Positions 39,310-47,965 of a DNA stretch of 64,000 bases are shown piece after piece. The notes below the pieces were generated by a model, which had not been told where the DNA came from, did no database searches, and was given only the letters and a program-made list of their open reading frames with translations. Within the stretch, counting starts at the first letter, position 1, and each line of letters opens with the position of its first letter. The translations under genes and the position numbers were made by a program. Origin of the DNA: Shewanella aestuarii (lineage in GTDB: Bacteria > Pseudomonadota > Gammaproteobacteria > Enterobacterales > Shewanellaceae); contig NZ_CP050313.1 of assembly GCF_011765625.1 (NCBI RefSeq), positions 2,476,501 to 2,540,500 on the forward strand, given 5' to 3'.

Positions 39310-41387
39310 ATAGTGTATTTATCCTTAATTTCAACAGCTAAAACTGGAGGAGAAAAGTAAAAGCCTTGTAAACATGACGCACCAATTTGCCTAAGGATAT
39401 CTACTTGTTCAGCTGTTTCGACGCCTTCAGCAACTGACGTTAAATTCAAACTCTGAGCAAGGGTGACGATAGTCTTCACGAGTACGTCTTGAGAAATATC
39501 TGAAGAAAGCTGTGATACAAAAGATTTATCAATTTTCAGCACGTCAACGGGTAAATCCTTTAGATAGCTAAGACAAGAAAATCCTGTTCCAAAATCATCA
39601 ATAGAGATGGTTATGCCGAGTTCATGAAGCTTTTTCATGTCCATCATTACATTATCCATATCTTGGATCATTAGACTTTCTGTTACTTCTAACTCTATAT
39701 AGTGAGGATTAACTTTGTATTGCTTTAATGCTTCAACCAAAAAAGGCACAAAGCTAGGATCTCGGAATTGTATTGCCGATATATTTATGCAAACCCGAGG
39801 CGCTAATCCATCATCTATCCAATGTTTTAATTGAGCTAACACAAGCTCAATCATTTTTTCACCTAACGGGATAATCAAGCGCGATTCTTCAGCTAGAGGG
39901 ATAAAATCATTAGGCGAAATAAGCTTACCGTCTTCACCATTAATCCGCATTAATGCTTCAACCGCTTTTAATTTGCCGTTGCTAGCATCGACAATAGGTT
40001 GATATAGAGCAACAAGACTATCATCCGTTAAGGCATTTTTTATAAGAGCAAAGTATTGCTTTTTTAATACATAGCTTTGTTCCATTTCCTCAGAATAAAA
40101 ACAACAACCTTGACTGACTATATCTATCCTTGCTTTTTGTAAAGCGGCATCGGCATGTAACATCAGCATTTCACTGCTAGAAGCATCATCAGGATAAACA
40201 CTCATTCCCGAACTTAGTGAAAAACTCTCCATATTAGGGAGAGTTGATATAATTGACTCCACTTTTTTGGTAATTATGGTTGCAAAATTTGCCAAGTCAC
40301 CCGACTTTTCTAGGTTAGTTACTATGACTCTAAATTCATCAGCATTATGTCGGCTGACTAATTCATTATTTGATAATTGAGATTTGATTGCCTCGGCAGT
40401 TTTCTTAAGAATTTCATCGCCCACCTCAAAACCAACCTCATGATTTATCTCCTTAAATTTATCTATATCAAATTGTATTAATCCAATTCTTTTATGCGAC
40501 TTTTCAGCATGTGATATTTCTGAATTCAGACGTTCCCAAAATAAAAAACGATTAGGTAAATTGGTTAATTGATCATATTGCAAACTGTGACTCATTTTTT
40601 GCGCCATGATGTTTGCTTGATGAATATCATGAAACACAATGACGGCTCCCATGACTTCTTTGTCTGGAGTAATAATCGGGGCAGCACTATCTTCGACAGA
40701 AATCCATTGGCCATTTTGTTTCATCATTTGGCAATTAAGTGGCATACCAACCACTCTTTTTTCCTCTATACAAATACGTATAGGATTGACGTGAGCTGGG
40801 CCATGATCACCAATTCTTAAGGGCATTATCTGCTCAATTTCTTTTCCTATCGCTTTTTGTATTGAAATACCCACCAATAATTCAGCCGGAGGATTCATGA
40901 AGGTAACAACACCATCTTGATCTGTTGCAATCACAGCGTCACCGATTGAATTCAATATTACTTGAGATTTTTGAGACAATTCTATTAACTCAAGTTCTCT
41001 GGCACGCAACTTTAATTGGACATTGATACGCGCTATCAGTATTTCGGCTTTTATGGGCTTGGGAATAAAATCAACGGCACCATTTTTAAAGCACGTTAAT
41101 TGCTCTGTAATTGAGTTGTGTGCCGTAATAAAAATGACTGGAATATGGCAAGTTTGGATGTGTTGTTTTAGCTGGGCTAAAACTTCATAGCCATTTATGT
41201 CAGGCATTTCTATGTCCAATAAAATGACATCAGGAATGACAGAAATAGCTTGCTCTAATGCTAAATGTCCACTTTGAGTGAAAAAAACTCTGCCAATTGG
41301 GGATAAAATTTGCTTTAACCTTCTGATTTGATTTATGTCATCGTCGACGACTAGGATTCTTGACTCTGTCGCTCTTAGTGAAAACAT
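39306..41387 (-). CDS. Response regulator REC-PAS-degenerate GGDEF-EAL
   Basis: Probable phosphorylation-controlled cyclic-di-GMP phosphodiesterase of 693 residues. The receiver (about 10-125) has VVDDD and Asp58 in LLDIEMPD. A PAS domain (about 140-260) follows. The GGDEF domain (about 275-435) has a degraded signature, SRHNADEF instead of GGDEF, so it is unlikely to synthesise. The EAL domain is well kept (VEALMRIN, EVTESL, DDFGTGFSCLSYLKDLPVDVLKID), so hydrolysis is expected. Translationally coupled to the hybrid kinase downstream. Confidence 0.92.
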   Translation of the reverse strand: MFSLRATESRILVVDDDINQIRRLKQILSPIGRVFFTQSGHLALEQAISVIPDVILLDIEMPDINGYEVLAQLKQHIQTCHIPVIFITAHNSITEQLTCFKNGAVDFIPKPIKAEILIARINVQLKLRARELELIELSQKSQVILNSIGDAVIATDQDGVVTFMNPPAELLVGISIQKAIGKEIEQIMPLRIGDHGPAHVNPIRICIEEKRVVGMPLNCQMMKQNGQWISVEDSAAPIITPDKEVMGAVIVFHDIHQANIMAQKMSHSLQYDQLTNLPNRFLFWERLNSEISHAEKSHKRIGLIQFDIDKFKEINHEVGFEVGDEILKKTAEAIKSQLSNNELVSRHNADEFRVIVTNLEKSGDLANFATIITKKVESIISTLPNMESFSLSSGMSVYPDDASSSEMLMLHADAALQKARIDIVSQGCCFYSEEMEQSYVLKKQYFALIKNALTDDSLVALYQPIVDASNGKLKAVEALMRINGEDGKLISPNDFIPLAEESRLIIPLGEKMIELVLAQLKHWIDDGLAPRVCINISAIQFRDPSFVPFLVEALKQYKVNPHYIELEVTESLMIQDMDNVMMDMKKLHELGITISIDDFGTGFSCLSYLKDLPVDVLKIDKSFVSQLSSDISQDVLVKTIVTLAQSLNLTSVAEGVETAEQVDILRQIGASCLQGFYFSPPVLAVEIKDKYTI

Positions 41388-41580
41388 AAAGACTCCGTTG
41401 CAGAATGAATTTTTTTAAATTAATACTTTAAGTAAGTATATGCTGTTGTCTGAATTGTGCCAGTTGGTAATTTTTTATTGAAGCTGATTCGAGATCATCA
41501 ATTTGTGATCTACAAAAATTGGTATTTCGTATTGGGTAGGTTGAGTGCAGGTTGTGAAATAGGGGGCCTTTCATAACAAG

Positions 41581-42507
41581 CTAAGAGTAAAATGCGTAGT
41601 TGTTCTTGCCGCAGTTTTTAATGTCATACATAGTTTTGTCAGCATGCACTAACAGTTCGCTAGCCTTAGTCCCATCGGTTGGAGAAATAGCAATGCCAAT
41701 GCTAGCACCAATACACATATCTTCTTTGTCAATTGAGAATGGCTTTGAAATGACATCAATGATTTTAATGGCAATTTTGGCTATCTCATCTTTTGTTCCG
41801 CTATTAGGCAATAACACAAGAAATTCGTCGCCGCCAATACGCCCAACAGTATCCCCCTCTCGCAAGGATGCTTTAAGTCGCTCTGCGACACCCTTAAGAA
41901 CCATGTCGCCGACAGCATGCCCTTTGGTATCGTTTACCTCTTTAAAGCCATCTAAATCAATAAAAAATATGGCAGTTTGCGATTTTTTTCGACGCTGAGT
42001 AGCCAAAGCCATGTCTAGGCGTTCATTGCAAAGGCGTAGATTAGGTAAACCGGTCAAGTTATCATAGTTGGCTAAATGCTCCATTTTTTCTGATAAGGCT
42101 TTAAGTTCAATGGCCTGTTTAAGTAGCTTCGCTTCACTTTTTTTAAGTCTTTCTTCTGTTTCTACATTTTCGGTAATATCTCGTGCAATAGCGAATAAAA
42201 TACCATCTACTGCATGTGTTGAATTCCATTCTAACCAACGATATTCACCATTTTTAGTTCGGTACCTGTTAACAAATGATATGACTATATGGCCATTTTT
42301 CTGCCGTTCTATCTCCTTAAGAGTTGGAGCAAGATCATCTGGGTGCACAAACGATAAAAACGGCTTTGCCATTAGTTCCTCCGAAGTCCAGCCAAGCGTT
42401 GTTGTCCAAGCAGGATTTAATCGCTGGAAATAACCATCTGTAGTTGCAATGCATGCCATATCAAGCGCGATAGTGAAGAAAGATTCGTACATTTTTTCTA
42501 ATGACAT
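41581..42507 (-). CDS. PAS-GGDEF diguanylate cyclase
   Basis: Predicted cytosolic cyclic-di-GMP synthase of 308 residues. A PAS domain of the PAS_3 type (DGYFQRLNPAWTTTLGWTSEELMAKPFLSFVHPDD) covers about residues 10-125. The GGDEF domain follows with NLTGLPNLRLCNERL, intact RIGGDEF and an REGD inhibitory site. I use the ATG at 42507, which has a GAG ribosome site; a frame 17 codons longer exists but lacks one. It begins the same-strand signalling block and borders the accessory region. Confidence 0.91.
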   Translation of the reverse strand: MSLEKMYESFFTIALDMACIATTDGYFQRLNPAWTTTLGWTSEELMAKPFLSFVHPDDLAPTLKEIERQKNGHIVISFVNRYRTKNGEYRWLEWNSTHAVDGILFAIARDITENVETEERLKKSEAKLLKQAIELKALSEKMEHLANYDNLTGLPNLRLCNERLDMALATQRRKKSQTAIFFIDLDGFKEVNDTKGHAVGDMVLKGVAERLKASLREGDTVGRIGGDEFLVLLPNSGTKDEIAKIAIKIIDVISKPFSIDKEDMCIGASIGIAISPTDGTKASELLVHADKTMYDIKNCGKNNYAFYS

Positions 42508-42558
42508 TTTAGACTCACATGCATTTTTTAACTTATTGATTAAAAATAGCCATAACAT

Positions 42559-42865
42559 TCATTTATTTCAAATTTGAGATAAATATAATAAATGTATCCG
42601 TCTCGTGGTTCACGCCTAGCATTATTTTAATTGAAAGTTTGAAAGTGATTACTTATCAACAAGATGAATACAAAAAATAGCATATACCTAGAAAATTATC
42701 TTTCATCAGTCTAACGAAATAGACCTATTCTTTTTAAATTCCATGGTAACAAACTGTCTAGTTCGATCTCTGGTTGACACAATCCATGATGGCATGCCAT
42801 GAAGTAATCAAATATTTCCTCAAAGTTTTATGTGTCAGGACTTATTGTAAACAACAGTTCTAAGT
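42559..42865. other. Non-coding stretch before the intron remnant
   Basis: About 300 AT-rich bases with no coding frame or clear regulatory structure. The reverse transcriptase gene that a full group II intron would carry is not here. Confidence 0.45.
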
Positions 42866-42936
42866 GAACCGCCCAATGCGGAGCAGCATGCAGGGTGGTG
42901 TGGGAGCTGGAGGCTAGATACCTCCGACTACCCGAT
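42866..42936 (+). mobile_element. Group II intron 3' remnant (domains V and VI)
   Basis: The segment folds as the 3' end of a bacterial group II intron. ACCGCC pairs with GGTGGT, enclosing an ATGC/GCAT stem (domain V-like). A second hairpin follows with GGAGG/CCTCC closed by GGG/CCC and an unpaired A before the 3' end CTACCCGAT (domain VI with the branch-point A). Sequence phrases such as GTGAACCGCC and GGTGGTGTGGGAG match the common tail of bacterial introns. Upstream domains and the reverse transcriptase are absent, so this is a truncated scar. Confidence 0.68.
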
Positions 42937-42981
42937 TAGCTTCACGTGAATAAAATATAACATTACATACTCGAATTAGGG

Positions 42982-44841
42982 CTATGCCCGATAAACTTGC
43001 TTTCCATCCATCCAAGTCTCGAGCACCTTGATATCCTTGATTGTATCTACAGGCACTTTGCGAGGGTCGTTATCGAGAATAACAAGGTCGGCGAATTTGC
43101 CCGCCTCGAGGCTGCCGATCTCTTTTTCGGAAAAGAGCTGCCAAGCTGCCTCGGATGTGATTGCGCGGATTGCCGATTCGACAGAGACTCTCTCCTGTGG
43201 AGCCAGAACGTAGTCCGGTTCCTTCCAAGTACGCCGCGTCACGGCCATTTCGATCATATGAAGGGGCAATGGGTCGGTTACCATGAAGTCCGAGTGCAGG
43301 GTGAAACTGACTCCCGCATTCTCAAGGGACCGGCAGCGATCGAGTAGTTGCGCCTTTTCCGGTCCAAAGACCTCGTCGCGCATTGTAACTCCCCAATAAT
43401 GCACGTGCCCGATAAGGAAGCTTGCCGAGACACCGAGTTCCTTCATGCGTGTGATCTGGTCGTCATGAAGTATGGAGCAGTGCTCGATCCTTGGCCGCAC
43501 CATGGCCATATCGATCCCAGCGTCACTCAGTGCCTCGCAGGTGTCGAGAATGTTGTCGATCGCCGCGTCTCCATTGCCATGAATCGCTAGGTGCCAACCT
43601 TTCTTGGCCCGCTCGATTGCGGTGGCTGTCAATTCTTCAGGAGACATATAGGCAATACCACGGTCATCACTGTTCAAGTAGGGTTCTCGTTGGAGGCCTG
43701 TGTAGCCCTGATTGGAACCATCGGCCACCAGTTTGTAGCCTGCGATGCGCGCCAAGGCGTTGCCATCGCCTTGTTTGACATTGGCCTGATCCCATGTTTC
43801 CGCGCCAAGGGTATAAAAGGGGTAAGCCCGGATCCGTGCGTTAAGACGGCCACTTCTTGCTGCAGCCGCCATCACTTGGGCATCAGCAGGCGACTGAGAA
43901 AGTGCGCCGAGACTCAGCTCGGATACCGTGGTCAAACCGGTCTCCGACCATTTACTCAGTAGTTCAATGAGAACTTCTTTGGGATCCACCTCCGCCATCG
44001 CGGGATAGTTGGACAAAATCTTCAAGAACGCTACATTATTCTTAATGACTCCTGTTAGCTTGCCGGAGGCGTCCCTTACAAATTCGCCACCAGGTGGATC
44101 CTGGATGTCATCGGGGATACTGGACACCTCGAAAGCCTTGGAATTGGTGTATGCAATGTGGCCTGAAGCATTCAGTACGAAGATCGGGTTGTCCTTTGAA
44201 AGGGCATCAAGCTCCGCAAAGGTCAGAGCATCGGCCCCTTCCTGAACCGCTGGATCGAAGTTCCGGAAGACTAGCCATTCGCCAGCCGGAGTTTGTGCCA
44301 CCTTGCCAGCGATGTGGGCCAGAACTTCATCGACCGTCTTGTATTTCGCCATGCCGACATAGTCCATAACGCCATCCACAACAGAGCCGATAACGACATG
44401 GCTATGTGGATCGATAAACCCAGGAAGTACGGTCCTGCCTTCGAGATCCACAATGGTTGCAGCGCTTCCTGCAGCCTCACGCACCTCAGTGTCGGAGCCT
44501 ACGGCAAGGATACGGTTGCCGCGAATAGCGATCGCCTCGGCCTCTGAGAAATTGTCATCGACGGTTAGTACCTTGCCACCAGTAAAGAAGATTGTATCTT
44601 GACCAGTCGCCTCGGTGTTGGACTTGGAGCATCCAGGCAGAAGGAAAGCAAGGCTTGCGGCGGCTGCGCTTGTCTTGATGAAGCTGCGTCTACTCATTGC
44701 AGAGAAATCAATGCCCCAGTTACAAGACCATCCACTGCCGCTGTCGGCCTTGGCCTTCATCGTCTTGAATGCGCTATTCCCCGTAACAAACCCATGAAAC
44801 CCGCCGCTACAGCAGGCACAACCGTACTTTTCTTTCGCCAT
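42982..44841 (-). CDS. Tat-exported TIM-barrel amidohydrolase (YtcJ-like)
   Basis: Metal-dependent amidohydrolase of 619 residues, substrate unknown. A twin-arginine motif SRRSFIK (residues 50-56) is followed by a hydrophobic stretch and a lipobox-like LLPGC, suggesting export and perhaps lipid anchoring. Enzyme hallmarks are the FIDPHSHV metal site, DGSNQGYTG, WHLAIHGNGDAAIDN, PRIEHCS and FTLHSDFMVTDPLP, plus EIGSLEAGKFADLVILDNDP. A 48-residue Cys-containing leader precedes the Tat motif; starting at Met49 is possible. GC content is clearly above its surroundings (58% in one line counted against 32% in a neighbouring gene), and it lies between mobile-element scars, so recent acquisition is likely. 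Confidence 0.88.
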   Translation of the reverse strand: MAKEKYGCACCSGGFHGFVTGNSAFKTMKAKADSGSGWSCNWGIDFSAMSRRSFIKTSAAAASLAFLLPGCSKSNTEATGQDTIFFTGGKVLTVDDNFSEAEAIAIRGNRILAVGSDTEVREAAGSAATIVDLEGRTVLPGFIDPHSHVVIGSVVDGVMDYVGMAKYKTVDEVLAHIAGKVAQTPAGEWLVFRNFDPAVQEGADALTFAELDALSKDNPIFVLNASGHIAYTNSKAFEVSSIPDDIQDPPGGEFVRDASGKLTGVIKNNVAFLKILSNYPAMAEVDPKEVLIELLSKWSETGLTTVSELSLGALSQSPADAQVMAAAARSGRLNARIRAYPFYTLGAETWDQANVKQGDGNALARIAGYKLVADGSNQGYTGLQREPYLNSDDRGIAYMSPEELTATAIERAKKGWHLAIHGNGDAAIDNILDTCEALSDAGIDMAMVRPRIEHCSILHDDQITRMKELGVSASFLIGHVHYWGVTMRDEVFGPEKAQLLDRCRSLENAGVSFTLHSDFMVTDPLPLHMIEMAVTRRTWKEPDYVLAPQERVSVESAIRAITSEAAWQLFSEKEIGSLEAGKFADLVILDNDPRKVPVDTIKDIKVLETWMDGKQVYRA

Positions 44842-44855
44842 ATTTTAGATGTCCT

Positions 44856-44868
44856 ATCTAAGTTAGAC
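44856..44868. promoter_or_regulatory. Palindrome in the leader of the amidohydrolase gene
   Basis: TCTAA-G-TTAGA sits 15-26 bases upstream of the start codon, where a repressor could block transcription or translation. Candidate operator only; no regulator gene is adjacent. Confidence 0.3.
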
Positions 44869-44887
44869 ATAACGCTCCCCACACGGT

Positions 44888-45435
44888 GCTAGCCTCCGCA
44901 TCTTCGTGGCTTAGCTAAAAGCCAGTGCCATAATTAGTTTGTCATTAACTAAACAGCAGAGGCTAGCATGAAACAACATAGCATACTTTTCATTGGCTTA
45001 GATACTCATAAAGAGTTTGTAGAAGTCGCTTATATTGAAGACTAATATGGCGCTAATCCAGTACACTATAGCCGAATTTCTAGCCCCAAAGATGCTATTA
45101 CAAAATTTGCCAAACAGTTCCAATCTAAATACCCCAAGGCTACTTTACATTTCGTTTATGAAGCTGGCCCATGTGGCTATTTGATATATAGTTTACTCAC
45201 CAGTTTAGTGCATTGTTGTTATGTTATCGCACCCTCACTCATCCCTAGAAAGCCTAGTGAAAAAATTAAAACTGACAAATGGGGCGCACTCAAGTTAGCT
45301 AAGTTATTAAAGTCAGAAGTTCTTACGCCTATCTACGAGTCTGAGTCTAAAAATGAAGCGATTTGAGAGTTATCTCTTGCTCGTGAAACAGCCATGAAAG
45401 ATTTAAAAGATGCCAAGTATCAACTTATCGAATAA
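44888..45435 (+). mobile_element. Degraded IS110-family insertion sequence
   Basis: Reading from ATG 44968 gives an IS110-type transposase start (ILFIGLDTHKEFVEVAYIED) interrupted by TAA at about 45043. The same frame continues with ISSPKDAITKFAKQF, HFVYEAGPCGY, APSLIPRKPSEKIKTDKWGALKLAKLL, then a TGA at about 45364, and ends at 45435. The usual KTDKRDALKLA has become KTDKWGALKLA, losing a catalytic Asp. Only the N-terminal DEDD part remains; the C-terminal serine domain is missing. A 9-bp inverted repeat GCTAGCCTC/GAGGCTAGC (44888-44896 and 44959-44967) marks the left side. It is dead. Confidence 0.82.
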
Positions 45436-45514
45436 AGTCATTGATACGGGTTTTGTAGTCTATTGAATGAATGATTCTTTTCAGTGTGCCAGCAACATCA
45501 ATATTGCGACCTTT

Positions 45515-45709
45515 TTACCAAGAAATGGCTTCTGCTCTGTCGCAAGTCAACAAAGAAACTTTAATATCAAAAGGAAAGCCTTTATCGCGTAACGATTTGG
45601 CTAAACAGATACCTGTGAAATACACGTTATTAGGGGCTCCGCTCATGTGAAAAGCGGGTACATTGTCTGAGTCAATCCTCTTGGAAAGCCTCTCTAACGC
45701 CAAAAACAA
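45515..45709 (-). CDS. Hypothetical 64-residue open frame, possible gene fragment
   Basis: Frame beginning MFLALERLSKRIDSDNVPAF and ending KVSLLTCDRAEAISW. I do not recognise it. It lies directly beyond the tRNA-Ser terminator and next to the IS110 relic, so a scar of an integrated element or a gene fragment is likely. No good ribosome site is seen, and there is no signal peptide or membrane span. Confidence 0.3.
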   Translation of the reverse strand: MFLALERLSKRIDSDNVPAFHMSGAPNNVYFTGICLAKSLRDKGFPFDIKVSLLTCDRAEAISW

Positions 45710-45712
45710 AAA

Positions 45713-45735
45713 AAGCCGTTGATAATCAACGGCTT
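45713..45735 (-). terminator. Terminator of tRNA-Ser
   Basis: A 10-bp perfect stem AAGCCGTTGA/TCAACGGCTT with a 3-base loop is followed on the minus strand by TTTTTTTGTTTTT, 16 bases past the tRNA 3' end. Confidence 0.85.
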
Positions 45736-45750
45736 CTTTCGTATTTAATA

Positions 45751-45840
45751 TGGCGGAGGGATAGGGATTTGAACCCTAGAACGGGGTAAACCGTTGCCGG
45801 TTTTCAAGACCGGTGCATTCGACCACTCTGCCATCCCTCC
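45751..45840 (-). tRNA. tRNA-Ser (anticodon TGA)
   Basis: A 90-base class II tRNA on the minus strand. The acceptor stem GGAGGGA pairs with TCCCTCC and is followed by GCCA. The anticodon loop CTTGAAA sits in the stem CCGGT/ACCGG, giving anticodon TGA. A long variable arm (about 18 bases, CAACGG... CCGTT) and the T arm GGTTCAAATCC are present. CCA is encoded at 45751-45753. tRNA-Ser genes are frequent integration sites, which fits the accessory patch on its 3' side. Confidence 0.96.
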
Positions 45841-45851
45841 GAACGCGGCAA

Positions 45852-45880
45852 ATAATATAAGTATCTTGGTAGCTTGTAAA
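45852..45880 (-). promoter_or_regulatory. Sigma70 promoter of tRNA-Ser
   Basis: On the minus strand, TTTACA and TATTAT are separated by 17 bases, with a GC-rich discriminator (GCCGCG) just before the mature tRNA. This is the composition expected for stringently controlled stable-RNA promoters. Confidence 0.65.
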
Positions 45881-46135
45881 CTACAAATTTAAAAAAAGTG
45901 TTTAAATGCCTAGCATTTGAACACTTTGCTGTGACTGCGCTCATCTCATATAGGATGATGCGTCTTATTTCCTTAGCCGTTGCTCGATATTATCGAGACT
46001 TAATCTCGTCAATTTTAGGGTAACTTTATTACGGATATTAAGGCCTTCGTGTATTTAACGGATTCATTTAAAGACTTTAAATCGCATTATGCTACTATTT
46101 GCTTATTATCTTTATTGATCGTCCAATACTCATCT

Positions 46136-47890
46136 ATGAACTCGACATTATTACCCAGCGCAAAATTGGCTCCCCAGTTTACTGTTCCTAAAGAAATCCC
46201 AACTAGCTTCTACCCTAGTCACTTATTACTTGGTCAAGACCGAGTGCTTGATAGCTTCAACTTAATGACAAAGTTACTCGGGCAGCATTTGTTTTTGGCA
46301 GATTTCCCTGGGGTTGATCGGGTTAATTTTATTGAGGCGCTTTGCACTCAAGCTGATACGCCATCAGATCAATACCTGGTTGCGGTTAAGTCAAATGAAG
46401 AAGACAAAGCCATTGAGTTTAAGTGGCAAGCTCAATTACCGCCTGAAAATGTAGGGATTGTGGCTAGGCAGAATAATTTATCTTGCTACTTACATGGCTC
46501 AATTAAACGTCACGATCTGATTGGCCGCATGCAAAAAACAGAAAAAAACAGCCAATATAAAGCAGGAGCACTAGCCTCAAATCATTTTGTATTCATTTGT
46601 TTGCATTCAATTTGGAAACGTGAAGGTCTGTGGGAACTGCTGATGCAAGTTTTATCAGATGGCCAGTACCGTATTAATCAAGATTTGGCACCGATACCCG
46701 TTAATTGCAAAATTATATTGGTCGGTTCTGGTTTATCTTACAGTCAATTAAAAGTCGAAGACCGTTTATTCAGCCAACATTTTCCCCTTTTAGCTGAAAT
46801 GAGCCATGAGCTCGATTTAACTAAGCATTCTGAAGCACAATATGTGCAGTGGCTTGCCACACTTGCTAATAGTCACAATGTTACTTTAGAAGTATCTAGC
46901 ATCTTACCCTTACTTTGGTTTAGCTCGCGTTTAGTAGAACATCAGCAACGCTTGTCACTAAGTATGCATGATATGCGCTTGGTTATGACGCAAGCTTGCG
47001 CTTTAAATACTCGTTCAGCCAATAATTCTTCCAACAGTATTAATAGTAATGCGGTAGCAAAAGCGTTATCTCAATTTAAGTTTCGCCATAACAGTTCTGA
47101 AGTTTATTCAGCTCAAAACTTTGATGATAACTTTATCAACTTGCCTACAGAGGGGGCGATGGTTGGTCAAATCAACGGCTTAACTGTAATTGATACGAGT
47201 GATTACGCTTATGGTGAACCAGCCCGTATTACAACATCTGTGCACTATGGTGATGGTGAAGTAGCTGACATTGAACGCAAATCTGAGCTTGGCGGCAACA
47301 TTCATACAAAAGGAATGATGATCCTATCTGCTTGTTTGTATCGTATATTCGGGCGCGATGCACCATTACACTTAAATGCTAACATCGTTTTTGAGCAGTC
47401 TTATCAAGAAATTGATGGTGACAGTGCATCATTAGCGGAATATTGCTGCTTAATGTCGGCGATTGCCGAGCAACCCATTTTGCAGTCATTAGCGGTGACT
47501 GGTGCATTAGATCAATTTGGTAATGTACAAGCTATTGGTGGCGTTAATGAAAAAATTGAAGGTTTTTTCAATTTATGTCAGCGCCGAGGATTAACGGGTC
47601 AGCAAGGGGTAATTATCCCTAAAGCGAATGTACTGCAGCTAAACTTAGCACCAGAAGTCATTACAGCTGTGTCTGATGGCAAATTTCATATTCATGCTAT
47701 TGAGCACATGGATCAAGCGGTCGAACTATTAATGGAACTTCCCGCTGGCGATGCAAATGAAGATAATGATTTTCCTGAACAGACATTATACGGCATGGTG
47801 CAACAGCGTTTAGATCGCCTTGCTGGTGAAGACGACGAGGTTGAACTTGGGTTTTTAGCTAAATTATTAGCAAAGTTAAGAATTATTTAG
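46136..47890 (+). CDS. lonH: Lon-related putative ATP-dependent protease (LonH/YcbZ)
   Basis: Soluble protein of 584 residues with an N-terminal AAA-like region of weak motifs and a C-terminal Lon-type peptidase domain. The catalytic dyad is visible as Ser430 in GDSAS and Lys473 in GGVNEKIEG. DDNFINLPTEGAMVGQINGLTVID begins the Lon proteolytic fold. It precedes fabA, as ycbZ does in enteric bacteria. I start at ATG 46136 because the 29 residues upstream in the longer frame do not resemble the family. Physiological substrates are unknown. Confidence 0.87.
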   Translation: MNSTLLPSAKLAPQFTVPKEIPTSFYPSHLLLGQDRVLDSFNLMTKLLGQHLFLADFPGVDRVNFIEALCTQADTPSDQYLVAVKSNEEDKAIEFKWQAQLPPENVGIVARQNNLSCYLHGSIKRHDLIGRMQKTEKNSQYKAGALASNHFVFICLHSIWKREGLWELLMQVLSDGQYRINQDLAPIPVNCKIILVGSGLSYSQLKVEDRLFSQHFPLLAEMSHELDLTKHSEAQYVQWLATLANSHNVTLEVSSILPLLWFSSRLVEHQQRLSLSMHDMRLVMTQACALNTRSANNSSNSINSNAVAKALSQFKFRHNSSEVYSAQNFDDNFINLPTEGAMVGQINGLTVIDTSDYAYGEPARITTSVHYGDGEVADIERKSELGGNIHTKGMMILSACLYRIFGRDAPLHLNANIVFEQSYQEIDGDSASLAEYCCLMSAIAEQPILQSLAVTGALDQFGNVQAIGGVNEKIEGFFNLCQRRGLTGQQGVIIPKANVLQLNLAPEVITAVSDGKFHIHAIEHMDQAVELLMELPAGDANEDNDFPEQTLYGMVQQRLDRLAGEDDEVELGFLAKLLAKLRII

Positions 47891-47965
47891 TGATCGGAGT
47901 TGTTTAGCGTACACGTGTTCGCTATCTTGTTGCCCACAGAAATCATCTAAGTGGTATTAATATAA

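Noticed and set aside
42997..44892. Several long plus-strand frames opposite the amidohydrolase
   Set aside because: Shadow frames caused by the high GC of the real minus-strand gene; their protein sequences have no family features.
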